Shown here piece by piece: positions 43,850 to 51,740 of a stretch of DNA of 64,000 nucleotides. The DNA lies in the NCBI RefSeq assembly GCF_030053425.1, contig NZ_JASGBI010000001.1, positions 1,558,001 through 1,622,000 of the forward strand. Direction: 5' to 3'. Each line of letters begins with the position of its first letter. Within the stretch, counting starts at the first letter, position 1. The notes below the pieces were generated by a model, which saw only the letters and a list, made by a program, of their open reading frames with translations, made no database searches and had not been told where the DNA came from. The position numbers and the translations under genes were made by a program. This stretch comes from Lysobacter stagni. Its GTDB lineage: Bacteria > Pseudomonadota > Gammaproteobacteria > Xanthomonadales > Xanthomonadaceae.

Positions 43850-43878
43850 TTGCGGCGACCGGCCTGGCCCGCTATGAT
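43850..43878 (+). promoter_or_regulatory. rplM-rpsI promoter
   Basis: TTGCGG at 43850-43855 and TATGAT at 43873-43878 with a 17-bp spacer. The predicted start near 43885 leaves about 100 bases of leader before rplM, long enough for L13 autoregulation as known in E. coli (inferred here). Confidence 0.65.
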
Positions 43879-43985
43879 TCCGCTTCTTTCGTTCCACCCT
43901 CCACAGCGCGAGGCGAAATTCCGCCGGCGCGGCCCTGCCGCCCGAGAACGGAATCAGCCCGACAAAGCACCCATACAGACCAGTC

Positions 43986-44414
43986 ATGAAGACTTTCACC
44001 GCCAAGAACGAGACCGTCCAGCGTGACTGGTACGTCGTAGACGCCGACGGCAAGACCCTCGGCCGCCTGTGCTCCGAACTCGCGCGCCGTCTGCGCGGCA
44101 AGCACAAGCCGGTTTTCACCCCGCACGTCGACACGGGTGACTACCTCATCGTGATCAACGCCGAGAAGATTGCCGTCACCGGCAAGAAGCTGCAGGACAA
44201 GCAGTACCACCGCTTCACCGGCTACATCGGCAACCTCAAGACCGAGACCCTCGCCCAGGCGCTTGAGCGCCATCCCGAGCGCGTCATCGAGATCGCCGTG
44301 AAGGGCATGCTGCCGAAGAATCCGCTCGGCCGCGCCATGTACCGCAAGCTCAAGGTCTACAAGGGCTCCGAGCACCCGCACGCCGCCCAGCAGCCGCAGC
44401 CGCTGGACTTCTGA
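43986..44414 (+). CDS. rplM: 50S ribosomal protein L13
   Basis: A 142-residue ribosomal protein. '[20 protein letters not shown]', '[18 protein letters not shown]' and '[19 protein letters not shown]' are diagnostic. L13 is an early assembly protein of the 50S subunit. rpsI follows after 26 bases, the conserved bacterial L13-S9 operon. A clear promoter lies about 110 bp upstream. Confidence 0.98.
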   Translation: MKTFTAKNETVQRDWYVVDADGKTLGRLCSELARRLRGKHKPVFTPHVDTGDYLIVINAEKIAVTGKKLQDKQYHRFTGYIGNLKTETLAQALERHPERVIEIAVKGMLPKNPLGRAMYRKLKVYKGSEHPHAAQQPQPLDF

Positions 44415-44440
44415 TTCGGACCCTTTCTTAGAGACATCCC

Positions 44441-44833
44441 ATGGCACTCCAGCAGAACTACGGCACCGGCCGCCGCAAGTCCTCCACCGCCCGCGTTTTC
44501 CTGCGCAAGGGCGCTGGCAACATCACCGTCAACCAGCGTCCGCTGGATGAGTTCTTCGGTCGCGAGACCGCGCGCATGATCGTGCGCCAGCCGCTCGAGC
44601 TGACCCAGTCGACCGACAAGTTCGACGTCGTGGTCACCGTCGCCGGCGGCGGCATCACCGGCCAGGCCGGTGCGATCCGCCTCGGCATCGCCCGCGCGCT
44701 GGTCGAGTACGACGAGTCGCTGAAGTCCGAGCTGCGCAAGGCCGGCTTCATGACCCGTGACGCCCGCGAGGTCGAGCGCAAGAAGGTCGGCCTGCACAAG
44801 GCACGTCGCGCTACCCAGTTCTCCAAGCGCTAA
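44441..44833 (+). CDS. rpsI: 30S ribosomal protein S9
   Basis: A 130-residue ribosomal protein. '[18 protein letters not shown]' at the start and the C-terminal '[17 protein letters not shown]' tail, which reaches the P-site tRNA, are diagnostic. It completes the rplM-rpsI operon. A tRNA-Gln gene begins 24 bases after the stop. Confidence 0.98.
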   Translation: MALQQNYGTGRRKSSTARVFLRKGAGNITVNQRPLDEFFGRETARMIVRQPLELTQSTDKFDVVVTVAGGGITGQAGAIRLGIARALVEYDESLKSELRKAGFMTRDAREVERKKVGLHKARRATQFSKR

Positions 44834-44857
44834 TTTCTGCGCTAAAATTGATCGCAT

Positions 44858-44932
44858 AGCCCCGTCGCCAAGCGGTAAGGCACCTGACTCTGACTCAGGC
44901 ATTCGGTGGTTCGAATCCATCCGGGGCTGCCA
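44858..44932 (+). tRNA. tRNA-Gln (anticodon CTG)
   Basis: A full cloverleaf: acceptor AGCCCCG/CGGGGCT (7 bp), D-arm GCC...GGC, anticodon stem CCTGA/TCAGG with loop CTCTGAC giving anticodon CTG (Gln, codon CAG), T-arm GGTGG-TTCGAAT-CCATC, discriminator G and encoded CCA. It is followed by a terminator at 44945. Confidence 0.95.
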
Positions 44933-44944
44933 TATCAAACAAAG

Positions 44945-44968
44945 AACCCGCCGCAAGGCGGGTTTTTT
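44945..44968 (+). terminator. Intrinsic terminator after tRNA-Gln
   Basis: AACCCGCC / GGCGGGTT stem with a GCAA loop followed by TTTT. It ends the rplM-rpsI-tRNA transcript. From 44969 to 45085 no gene is seen; the rest of this gap holds the fahA promoter and operator. Confidence 0.92.
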
Positions 44969-45085
44969 GTTGCCTGCGCGCTGCCAGACGCCGAATACGC
45001 GATGCGTCCCGCGACCCCGCCGGACGGACGTTGTCAGAATGCGGAGCGGTTTTACGTTCTCGTTCATGTCTCGCCGCCGTGCGCA

Positions 45086-45105
45086 CTCGTTACAATTGAA
45101 ACCAT
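45086..45105 (-). promoter_or_regulatory. Candidate MarR operator at the fahA promoter
   Basis: Read on the minus strand, this 20-bp stretch is ATGGTTTCAATTGTAACGAG and matches the hppD operator (16981-17000) at 16 of 20 positions, including ATGGTTTCA and TTG. It overlaps TACAAT (45091-45096), the likely -10 of fahA, so a bound repressor would block transcription. A direct -35 match was not found. Confidence 0.6.
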
Positions 45106-45136
45106 CGCGCGGCAGCGCTGAACTCACGGAGTTTCG

Positions 45137-46120
45137 ATGAAGCTTGGTTCACTGAAGGAAGGCGGCCGCGACGGCACCCTCATCGTGGTCTCGCGCGACC
45201 TGCGTCGCGCCGTGCGCGCCACCGGCATCGCGCCGACGATGCAGCGCGCGCTGGAAGACTGGTCGAACGCCGCGCCGCGACTGAATGCCCTGTCGGATGC
45301 GCTTAATGCCTGCACCGCCGAAGATGCCTTCGAGCTCGAGATGGGGGCGCTCGCCGCGCCGCTGCCGCGTGCGTACGAATTCGTCGACGGGTCGGCCTAT
45401 CTGCCGCATGTCGAACGCGTGCGCCGCGCGCGTGGCGCCGAGGTGCCGGAAAGCTTCTACACCGATCCGCTGATGTACCAGGCAGTCAGCGCCGGTTTCT
45501 ACGGTCCGCGCGATCCGGTGCGCGTGCCCAGCGAGGAATACGGCATCGACCTGGAGGCTGAAGTCGTCATCGTCACCGACGACGTACCGATGGCCGCCAC
45601 GCCCGAGCAGGCGGCCGCGCACATCCAGCTGGTCGGTCTGGTCAACGATGTCTCGCTGCGCAACCTGATTCCGAACGAACTGGCGAAAGGTTTCGGCTTC
45701 CTGCAATCCAAGCCGCGTTCGGCACTGAGCCCGGTGTTCGTGACACCGGACGAGCTGGGCGACGCCTGGAAGGGCAACAAGGTGCATCTGCCGCTGCTCA
45801 CGCACATCAACGGCGAATGGTTCGGCGCGCCGGAGGCGGGCATCGACATGCAGTTCGACTTCGCGCAACTGGTCGCGCATGCGGCGAAGACGCGTCCGTT
45901 GTCTGCCGGCACCATCGTGGGCTCGGGCACCGTGGCCAATCAGGACACGTCGTTGGGTGCGTCGTGCTTCGCCGAGAAGCGCACCGTCGAGACGCTGGAG
46001 CATGGCAAGCCGTCGACGCCGTTCATGAGTTTTGGCGACACCGTGCGCATCGAGATGCGCGCGCGCGACGGTGGCGACATCTTCGGGGCGATCGAGCAGC
46101 GCATCGAACGCGTCGAGTAA
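45137..46120 (+). CDS. fahA: Fumarylacetoacetase (FAH-family hydrolase)
   Basis: A 327-residue FAH-fold hydrolase for the last step of tyrosine breakdown, giving fumarate and acetoacetate. Metal-binding acidic residues are in 'EYGIDLEAEVVIVTDDVPM' and 'LVGLVNDVSLRNLIPNEL'; 'SKPRSALSPVFVTPDEL' and 'GTIVGSGTVANQD' match the bacterial short fumarylacetoacetase. Next to maiA, whose product it uses. The promoter region shares a MarR operator with hppD, supporting a role in that regulon. Confidence 0.9.
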   Translation: MKLGSLKEGGRDGTLIVVSRDLRRAVRATGIAPTMQRALEDWSNAAPRLNALSDALNACTAEDAFELEMGALAAPLPRAYEFVDGSAYLPHVERVRRARGAEVPESFYTDPLMYQAVSAGFYGPRDPVRVPSEEYGIDLEAEVVIVTDDVPMAATPEQAAAHIQLVGLVNDVSLRNLIPNELAKGFGFLQSKPRSALSPVFVTPDELGDAWKGNKVHLPLLTHINGEWFGAPEAGIDMQFDFAQLVAHAAKTRPLSAGTIVGSGTVANQDTSLGASCFAEKRTVETLEHGKPSTPFMSFGDTVRIEMRARDGGDIFGAIEQRIERVE

Positions 46121-46125
46121 TGGGC

Positions 46126-46151
46126 GCCGCGCGGCTTTCGTGCCGCGCGGC
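46126..46151 (+). terminator. Hairpin between fahA and maiA
   Basis: A 10-bp perfect stem (GCCGCGCGGC at 46126-46135 and 46142-46151) with a TTTCGT loop lies just after the fahA stop. There is no T run, so it may reduce rather than stop transcription into maiA or protect the fahA mRNA end. Confidence 0.5.
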
Positions 46152-46174
46152 AGGGTATCCGGGGGAGGGGATCG

Positions 46175-46843
46175 ATGTCGGCTGAGCACCTGCGGTTGTA
46201 TTCGTACTGGCGTTCGAGCGCGGCGTATCGCGTGCGCATCGGCCTGAACCTGAAGCAATTGCCCTACGAGACCGTGCCCGTGCACCTGCTGCGCGATGGC
46301 GGGGAGCAGCGCACCGAAGCCTTCCGCGACGTCAACCCGCAAGGCTTGGTGCCGGTGCTGCAGCATGGCGAGCGGCTGATGCGGCAGTCGGTGGCGATCC
46401 TGGAATACCTCGACGAGACGTGGCCGGAGCCGCCGCTGCTACCGACGGCGGCCCGAGACCGCCAACGCGTACGTGCCATCGCGCAGGCGATCGCGTGCGA
46501 CATCCACCCGCTCAACAACCTGCGTGTGCTGCAGTACTTCAGCCACGGCTGGCACGTGCCGCAGCCCGAGCGCGATGCGTGGGTGCAGCACTGGATCCAG
46601 GACGGCTTCGCCGCGCTCGAAGCGATGCTGGCGGACCATCCGTCCACCGGCACGTTCTGCGAGGGCAATACGCCCACCATCGCAGACTGCTGCCTGGTGC
46701 CGCAGGTCTACAACGCGCGCCGCTTCGCGGTGGACCTTTCGCCCTATCCCACGATCCTGAGGATCGAGAAGGCCTGCCTCGCGTTACCGGCATTCGAGGC
46801 CGCACGGCCCGAACGCCAACCCGACGCGCCGGAAGCCAGCTGA
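46175..46843 (+). CDS. maiA: Maleylacetoacetate isomerase (zeta-class GST)
   Basis: A 222-residue GST-fold isomerase converting 4-maleylacetoacetate to 4-fumarylacetoacetate using glutathione. The signature 'YSYWRSSAAYRVRIGLNLK' contains the catalytic Ser-Ser-Cys-equivalent (SSAAYR), with 'NPQGLVPVLQHGERL' for glutathione and 'GNTPTIADCCLVPQVYNA' in the helical domain. RBS GGGGGAGGGG lies directly before ATG 46175. Forms a two-gene unit with fahA. Confidence 0.93.
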   Translation: MSAEHLRLYSYWRSSAAYRVRIGLNLKQLPYETVPVHLLRDGGEQRTEAFRDVNPQGLVPVLQHGERLMRQSVAILEYLDETWPEPPLLPTAARDRQRVRAIAQAIACDIHPLNNLRVLQYFSHGWHVPQPERDAWVQHWIQDGFAALEAMLADHPSTGTFCEGNTPTIADCCLVPQVYNARRFAVDLSPYPTILRIEKACLALPAFEAARPERQPDAPEAS

Positions 46844-46856
46844 GCCCATAACGCAG

Positions 46857-46884
46857 ACGGCCTGCGCGGTGAGGCGCAGGCCGT
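46857..46884. terminator. Hairpin terminator between maiA and pilU (convergent)
   Basis: An 11-bp perfect stem ACGGCCTGCGC / GCGCAGGCCGT with a GGTGAG loop between the two converging genes. It can serve both strands; there is no U tract. Confidence 0.65.
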
Positions 46885-46910
46885 CGGGTGTGGAGCACTT
46901 GTCGCGAAGA

Positions 46911-48017
46911 TCAGGTGGCGGCGTACACGTCGGCATACGGGTCGTGTTCGCCCGTGGAGCCTTCCGACAGGCGGAACTTCAACGACAGGCCTTCGCGCGA
47001 GTCGGCGGCCTTGAGCGCTTCTTCCATGTCGATCTTGCCTTCCTTGTAGAGGCGGAACAGGCACTGGTCGAACGACTCCATGCCTTCTTCCAGCGACTCT
47101 TCCATCGCCTGCTTGATCTCGTGCACCTGGCCGCGGCGCATCAGGTCGCGGATGTGCGGGGTGTTGATCAGCACTTCCGCCGCCGGCACGCGACGACCAT
47201 CGGTACCCACCACCAGGCGCTGGCTGACCACCGCGCGCAGGTTCAGCGCGAGGTTCATCAGCACGTTCTTGTGCGCCGCTTCCGGGAAGAAGTTGAGGAT
47301 GCGCTCCAGCGTCTGGTCGGCGTTGTTGGAGTGCAGCGTGGCCAGGCACAGGTGGCCGGTTTCGGCGAAGGCGATGGCCGCTTCCATCGTCGTGGCGTCG
47401 AGGATTTCGCCGATGAGGATGACGTCCGGCGCCTCGCGCATCGCGTTCTTCAGCGCGTTGTGGAAGGCGTGCGTGTCCAGGCCGACCTCGCGCTGGTTCA
47501 CGATCGACTTCTTGTGCTTGTGCAGGTATTCGATCGGATCCTCGATGGTGAGGACGTGGCCCGAGATGTTGCTGTTGCGGTAGTCGATCATCGACGCGAG
47601 CGTGGTCGACTTGCCCGAGCCGGTGGAGCCGACGATCAGCACCAGGCCGCGCGGGGCCATGATGATGTCCTTCAGCACCTGTGGCAGCTGCAGTTCCTCG
47701 ATCGACGGAATCACGCTGCGGATGGCGCGGATCACCATGCCGACTTCGCCGCGTTGCTTGAACACGTTGATGCGGAAGCGGCCGGCTTCGGGCAGGGCAA
47801 GCGCCATGTTCAGTTCGAGGTCACGCTCGAACAGCGGAACCTGTCCCTCGTCCATCAGCGAATAGGCGATCTTCTTGACCATCCCGGGCGGCAGGCCAGT
47901 GTTACCCAGCGGGTAAAGCTTGCCTTCGACCTTGATGTACACCGGCGCGCCGGTCGTCAGGAACATGTCCGACGCATTCTTTTCCGTCATCAGCTTCAGG
48001 AAATAGCCGATGTCCAT
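46911..48017 (-). CDS. pilU: Type IV pilus twitching-motility ATPase PilU
   Basis: A 368-residue retraction ATPase of the PilT/PilU family. Walker A is 'IVGSTGSGKSTTLASMIDY'; the Asp box and His box are 'HVLTIEDPIEYLH' and 'TGHLCLATLHSNNADQTLE'; 'GEILDATTMEAAIAFAETG' has Leu where PilT/PilU of Pseudomonas usually has Arg (GEIRD). The N-terminal 'MDIGYFLKLMTEKNASDMFL' is PilU-like rather than PilT-like. pilT, often adjacent in other genera, is not present; an envelope gene pair is divergent upstream. Confidence 0.9.
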   Translation of the reverse strand: MDIGYFLKLMTEKNASDMFLTTGAPVYIKVEGKLYPLGNTGLPPGMVKKIAYSLMDEGQVPLFERDLELNMALALPEAGRFRINVFKQRGEVGMVIRAIRSVIPSIEELQLPQVLKDIIMAPRGLVLIVGSTGSGKSTTLASMIDYRNSNISGHVLTIEDPIEYLHKHKKSIVNQREVGLDTHAFHNALKNAMREAPDVILIGEILDATTMEAAIAFAETGHLCLATLHSNNADQTLERILNFFPEAAHKNVLMNLALNLRAVVSQRLVVGTDGRRVPAAEVLINTPHIRDLMRRGQVHEIKQAMEESLEEGMESFDQCLFRLYKEGKIDMEEALKAADSREGLSLKFRLSEGSTGEHDPYADVYAAT

Positions 48018-48117
48018 GCAACAACCCCTTCTTGGCCCTTCGGCCGCGGCCAGCCATTGCCAGCGTGCGTGCCCCTTTACGACAATGGCCGCGCGACCCT
48101 CAGGCCCGGCCTCCCCA

Positions 48118-48498
48118 ATGCATCCAAGCTTCGCACAAATCCGATTTCCGCTGCTGGCTGCAGTTCTCGCTTCCGTACTCTCCTCCTGCGCCTCCCTGCC
48201 GCCGCCCACGGGCGAGCTGGCGGCGGCCCGCCAGGCGGTGAGCCGGGCCGAGGACGCGGATGGCGACCAGTACGCCCTCCAGGAGCTCAACACGGCCCGC
48301 GGCGAGCTGTCCCGGGCCCAGTCGGCGATGAGCGCCGGTGACGAGGACGCTGCCCGCCGGCTGTCCCTGGCCGCCGCGGCCGACGCCGACCTGGCCTACG
48401 CCAAGAGTCGGGAGGCGCTGGCGACGGCCCAACTGGGCCAGCGCCAGGGCGAGGTCGACGAGTTGCACCGCCGCCTGCAGACGGAGGGTCAGCCATGA
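48118..48498 (+). CDS. DUF4398-type lipoprotein
   Basis: A 126-residue lipoprotein. The signal ends in lipobox 'VLSSC' (Cys ~20), and the rest is a helical DUF4398-like domain ('ELAAARQAVSRAEDADGDQY', 'ELSRAQSAMSAGDEDAARRL'). ATG 48118 gives a normal signal; earlier in-frame Met codons do not. It overlaps the start of the OmpA-like gene by ATGA and is therefore translationally coupled. Likely a periplasmic-facing partner of that protein. Confidence 0.82.
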   Translation: MHPSFAQIRFPLLAAVLASVLSSCASLPPPTGELAAARQAVSRAEDADGDQYALQELNTARGELSRAQSAMSAGDEDAARRLSLAAAADADLAYAKSREALATAQLGQRQGEVDELHRRLQTEGQP

Positions 48499-49382
48499 GC
48501 CTGCGCCACCTGATCCTGCCGATGGCCCTTGTCGCGGTTTTCGCCGTGCAACCGGCGTGGGCCGCGGACAATCCCGACGTCGTTCGCCTGACCCAGCGAC
48601 TGACGACGCTGGAAGCCAATTCCCAACTCAACACGTTGGCTGCATACGAGCGCCTCCAGGCGCGCCAGGCCGTGGACACGCTGGCCCAGGCCTCGGGCAA
48701 GCAGCGTCCGGACGCGCTGTACGTGGCCGAGCGTCGCGTCCAGATCGCGGAGGTTTCCGCGCGGACCCAGGCGATGCAGCGCGATATCGACCGCCTGGAG
48801 CGCGAGCGCAGCGAATTGCTGGTCGAAGCCAGCCGCCAGGATGCCGCCCGTGCCCGTGCCGAGAACGAGCGCCTGCGCCTCCAGGCGCAGATGCAGGCCG
48901 AGGAGGCCGAGCGCCTGCGCCAGCAGAGTGAGGCCGATGCGGTCGCCCTGCAGGACGTGGAAACGGCCCTCAAGGGTGTCGCCGGTGCGCAGACGGCGCG
49001 CCTCAACGCCGCGCGCGAGCGCGAGTCGAAGCTGGCCCGCGAGGAGGCCGAACTGGTTGCCGGCGGCAAGCTGCCCGCCTCCAAGCGCGACAGTCGCGGC
49101 GAGGTGTTCACCCTGGGCAAGGACAGCTTCGGTGCGGGCAAGGCCAGCCTGGGCAGTGGTGCCCAATCGACGGCCAAGACCATCGCCGCGTACGTGCAGG
49201 CGTTCTCGTCCGCCTCGGGCGTCCGGGTCGAGGTGACGGCTGCCGACGCCAAGCTGGCGCAGCGCCGCGCCGAGTCCGTTCGCGATGCGCTGGTCGCCGG
49301 TGGCGTGCCCCAGGCGAAGGTCCAGGTGAGCGGTCGCGCGGGCAAGGCTGACCGCAACGAAGTGGTCGTTCAGTCCAAGTAA
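48495..49382 (+). CDS. OmpA-like, coiled-coil periplasmic/outer-membrane protein
   Basis: A 295-residue exported protein: signal peptide 'MALVAVFAVQPAWA' with cleavage before ADNPD, a long coiled coil (~30-175, rich in Arg/Glu/Gln heptads), then an OmpA-like C-terminal domain (~195-295) with 'VRVEVTAADAKLAQRRAESV' and 'VSGRAGKADRN', where the OmpA peptidoglycan-binding Asp/Arg are only partly kept. Paired with the DUF4398 lipoprotein, it may link outer membrane and peptidoglycan. Confidence 0.82.
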   Translation: MSLRHLILPMALVAVFAVQPAWAADNPDVVRLTQRLTTLEANSQLNTLAAYERLQARQAVDTLAQASGKQRPDALYVAERRVQIAEVSARTQAMQRDIDRLERERSELLVEASRQDAARARAENERLRLQAQMQAEEAERLRQQSEADAVALQDVETALKGVAGAQTARLNAARERESKLAREEAELVAGGKLPASKRDSRGEVFTLGKDSFGAGKASLGSGAQSTAKTIAAYVQAFSSASGVRVEVTAADAKLAQRRAESVRDALVAGGVPQAKVQVSGRAGKADRNEVVVQSK

Positions 49383-49393
49383 AACAATGACTT

Positions 49394-49424
49394 GGGCGGG
49401 CACGGCCATGGCCGGTGCCCGCCC
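49394..49424 (+). terminator. Hairpin after the OmpA-like gene
   Basis: A perfect 10-bp stem GGGCGGGCAC / GTGCCCGCCC around the palindromic GGCCATGGCC. It begins 12 bases after the stop; no U run follows. Confidence 0.7.
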
Positions 49425-49502
49425 GTTGCCTCCTTCGGGACCGAGCTCACACCTCGCCGACGACACCCTTGCCGACCGTGGGAGGGAGGAGTAGGGTCAA
49501 GT

Positions 49503-49685
49503 CTCCAAGCGGCCTGTTTTCCGCTTGGCGATGAGCAAGGTCGATGACGTCAACGCCCCTCTCGCAGGACCCCGCCGCCCCACGCAAGTTGGTGGCCGGG
49601 CTGTGTGAAGCCGGCGCCGGATCCGATCTGCTCCCCCACGACCCCGAGCGACGCCCTGGTCCCACGACCGGGGCGTTTTCGTTTT
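49503..49685 (+). ncRNA. Candidate independent transcript with hairpin and intrinsic terminator
   Basis: Between 49425 and 49750 no standard gene is visible. TTGCCG (49469-49474), 17 bp and TAGGGT (49492-49497) form a promoter candidate. The transcript would open with an 8-bp hairpin CCAAGCGG/CCGCTTGG (49505-49528). It would contain a 25-codon ORF (49531-49608) of unknown worth. It would end at a strong terminator: ACGCCC-T-GGT / ACC-G-GGGCGT followed by TTTCGTTTTC (49651-49685). A small RNA or leader of roughly 180 nt is likely; no known RNA family was recognised. Confidence 0.35.
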
Positions 49686-49750
49686 CGGGGCCTTCCGCAA
49701 GGGCACGGGCCTGATGCCCGGGCTTCCCCAATCGCTGAAGGAGGCACTAC

Positions 49751-49969
49751 ATGTTCGAAGAACGACCGCAGCCAGAGATCGAAGCGCTGATGAAGGCCAA
49801 CCCGGAATTCCGGCAGCTGTACCAGCGCCACAAGGATCTCGACAAGAGGGTGATGGACGCCGAACTGGGCGTTCTGCCGATCGATGACATCACCCTGGCG
49901 CAGATGAAGCGCGAGAAACTGGCTGCGAAGGACCGCCTGGTCCGGATGTACGACACGCAACGACACTGA
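49751..49969 (+). CDS. DUF465/YdcH-family small protein
   Basis: A 72-residue helical protein. 'NPEFRQLYQRHKDLDKRVMD' and 'MKREKLAAKDRLVRMYDTQ' are the two conserved segments of the YdcH group, small cytoplasmic proteins of unknown function predicted to form coiled coils. RBS GAAGGAGG precedes the ATG. Located 213 bp before cbs; 49970-50181 holds no visible gene. Confidence 0.85.
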   Translation: MFEERPQPEIEALMKANPEFRQLYQRHKDLDKRVMDAELGVLPIDDITLAQMKREKLAAKDRLVRMYDTQRH

Positions 49970-50181
49970 CGCTCTCCCACAGACTTCCTCGCCGCGGGCG
50001 GTGACTTCCTCGTCGGTCTCCCCGCCCGCGTCTCCCGGAACCGGGGCGGCTGCGTCCAGCAGCCGCCCCGGTGCGAAGGCCGGACCGCTCTCTGTCCAAT
50101 GGCGGAAATACGGGTGCGTATGCCGATGCGTAAGCATCCGGAGCATCCACCCACGTCCTCCTGCGCGGCTAAACTGCGCGG

Positions 50182-51558
50182 ATGAGCATCCACCAATCCG
50201 TACTCGAACTGATCGGCGGCACGCCGATCATCAAGGCGCAGCGTCTGGACACCGGCGTATGCGAGCTCTACCTCAAGCTCGAATCGCAGAACCCGGGCGG
50301 CTCCATCAAGGACCGCATCGGCCTGTCGATGATCGAAGCGGCCGAGAAGGCCGGGAGGATCCACCCCGGCGACACGCTGGTCGAAGGCACCGCGGGCAAT
50401 ACCGGCATCGGCCTGGCGCTGGTCGCGCAGCAGAAGGGCTACAAGCTCATCCTGGTGGTGCCCGACAAGATGAGCCGCGAGAAGATCTTCAACCTCAAGG
50501 CCATGGGTGCGCAGGTGGTGCTGACGCGCTCCGACGTCGCCAAGGGCCATCCCGACTACTACCAGGACCTGGCCGAACGCCTGGCCCGCGAAACGCCGGG
50601 CGCGTACTTCATCAACCAGTTCGGCAATCCGGACAACCCGGCCGCGCATGAGTTCGGCACGGGCCCGGAAATCCTCGCGCAGATGGAGAGCGTGGGTGGT
50701 ATCGACGCCATCGTCTTCGGCTGCGGCAGCTCCGGCACGATGACCGGCCTGTCGCGCTGCTTCGCCGAGAAGTCGCCGCACACCGAACTGGTGCTGGCCG
50801 ACCCGGTGGGCTCCATCCTCGAGGAGTACATCAACCGCGGCACGCTCAGCGACAAGTCCGCCAGCTGGATGGTGGAGGGCATCGGCGAGGATTTCCTGCC
50901 GCCGATCTCCGACTTCACCCGCGTGAAGAAGGCCTACGCCATCAGCGACAAGGAAAGCTTCCTCACCGCGCGCGAGCTGCTGGAAAAAGAGGGCATTCTC
51001 GGCGGCTCCTCGACCGGCACACTGCTCGCAGCGGCGCTGAAGTACTGCCGCGAGCAGACCAGCCCGAAGAAGGTGCTGACGCTGGTGCCCGACACGGGCA
51101 ACAAGTACCTGTCGAAGATGTACAACGACTACTGGATGCTGGACAACGGCTTCCTCGCGCGCCAGCCCAGCGGCGACCTGCGCGACCTGATCCTGCGACC
51201 GTTCTCGCAGCGCGACACGGTGGTGGTCGGCCCCAACGACCTGCTGGTGACCGCGTACCAGCGCATGAAGCTCTACGACGTCTCGCAGCTGCCGGTGATG
51301 GATGGCGACAACATCGTGGGCATCGTCGACGAGAGCGACGTGCTGCTGCACGTCTACGGCGACGAGTCGCGCTTCCGCGACCCGGTCTCCACCGCGATGG
51401 TCAGCAAGCTCGACAAGATCGACGTGCGTTCGCCGATCGAATCGCTGCTTCCGGTGTTCGATCGCGGGCATGTCGCGATCGTGGTGGACGGCGACAGGTT
51501 CATCGGCCTGATCACCCGGATCGACCTGCTCAACTATCTGCGTCGCCGGGTGCAGTGA
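50182..51558 (+). CDS. cbs: Cystathionine beta-synthase
   Basis: A 458-residue PLP enzyme condensing serine (or O-acetylserine) with homocysteine. The PLP Lys is in 'NPGGSIKDRIGLSMIEAAEK', the phosphate loop in 'VEGTAGNTGIGLAL' and the C-terminal regulatory CBS pair spans ~335-458 ('VVVGPNDLLVTAYQRMKLYD', 'DESDVLLHVYGDE', 'LITRIDLLNYLRR'). No haem-binding N-terminus is present. Together with the next gene it gives reverse transsulfuration from methionine toward cysteine. Confidence 0.93.
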   Translation: MSIHQSVLELIGGTPIIKAQRLDTGVCELYLKLESQNPGGSIKDRIGLSMIEAAEKAGRIHPGDTLVEGTAGNTGIGLALVAQQKGYKLILVVPDKMSREKIFNLKAMGAQVVLTRSDVAKGHPDYYQDLAERLARETPGAYFINQFGNPDNPAAHEFGTGPEILAQMESVGGIDAIVFGCGSSGTMTGLSRCFAEKSPHTELVLADPVGSILEEYINRGTLSDKSASWMVEGIGEDFLPPISDFTRVKKAYAISDKESFLTARELLEKEGILGGSSTGTLLAAALKYCREQTSPKKVLTLVPDTGNKYLSKMYNDYWMLDNGFLARQPSGDLRDLILRPFSQRDTVVVGPNDLLVTAYQRMKLYDVSQLPVMDGDNIVGIVDESDVLLHVYGDESRFRDPVSTAMVSKLDKIDVRSPIESLLPVFDRGHVAIVVDGDRFIGLITRIDLLNYLRRRVQ

Positions 51559-51740
51559 CCCTGGCCGCGGGACGGGCGCAGGGGCGCCCGATCCCGCCCC
51601 GCATCACCCGGGCGCGTCGTTGATTCAGCCCTCGTTCGGGCCTTTGCCGAAGCTGCGTCCGCACCTTGCCGAGCCCGTTGCATACAGGGGGGCGGTGCTA
51701 GAATCGGCGGCCGCCATCCATGCGGAACAGGAAGGATTTG

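Noticed and set aside
44858-44932. tRNA-Gln as the attachment site of a genomic island
   Set aside because: No integrase, no direct repeat of the tRNA 3' end and no foreign-looking genes on either side; the neighbours are conserved housekeeping genes.
49425-49750. 6S RNA, 4.5S (SRP) RNA or tmRNA in the gap before ydcH
   Set aside because: The SRP GGUCAGGUCC...GGAAGCAGCC motif, tmRNA TAG-peptide/tRNA-like ends and the long double-stranded 6S outline were not seen.
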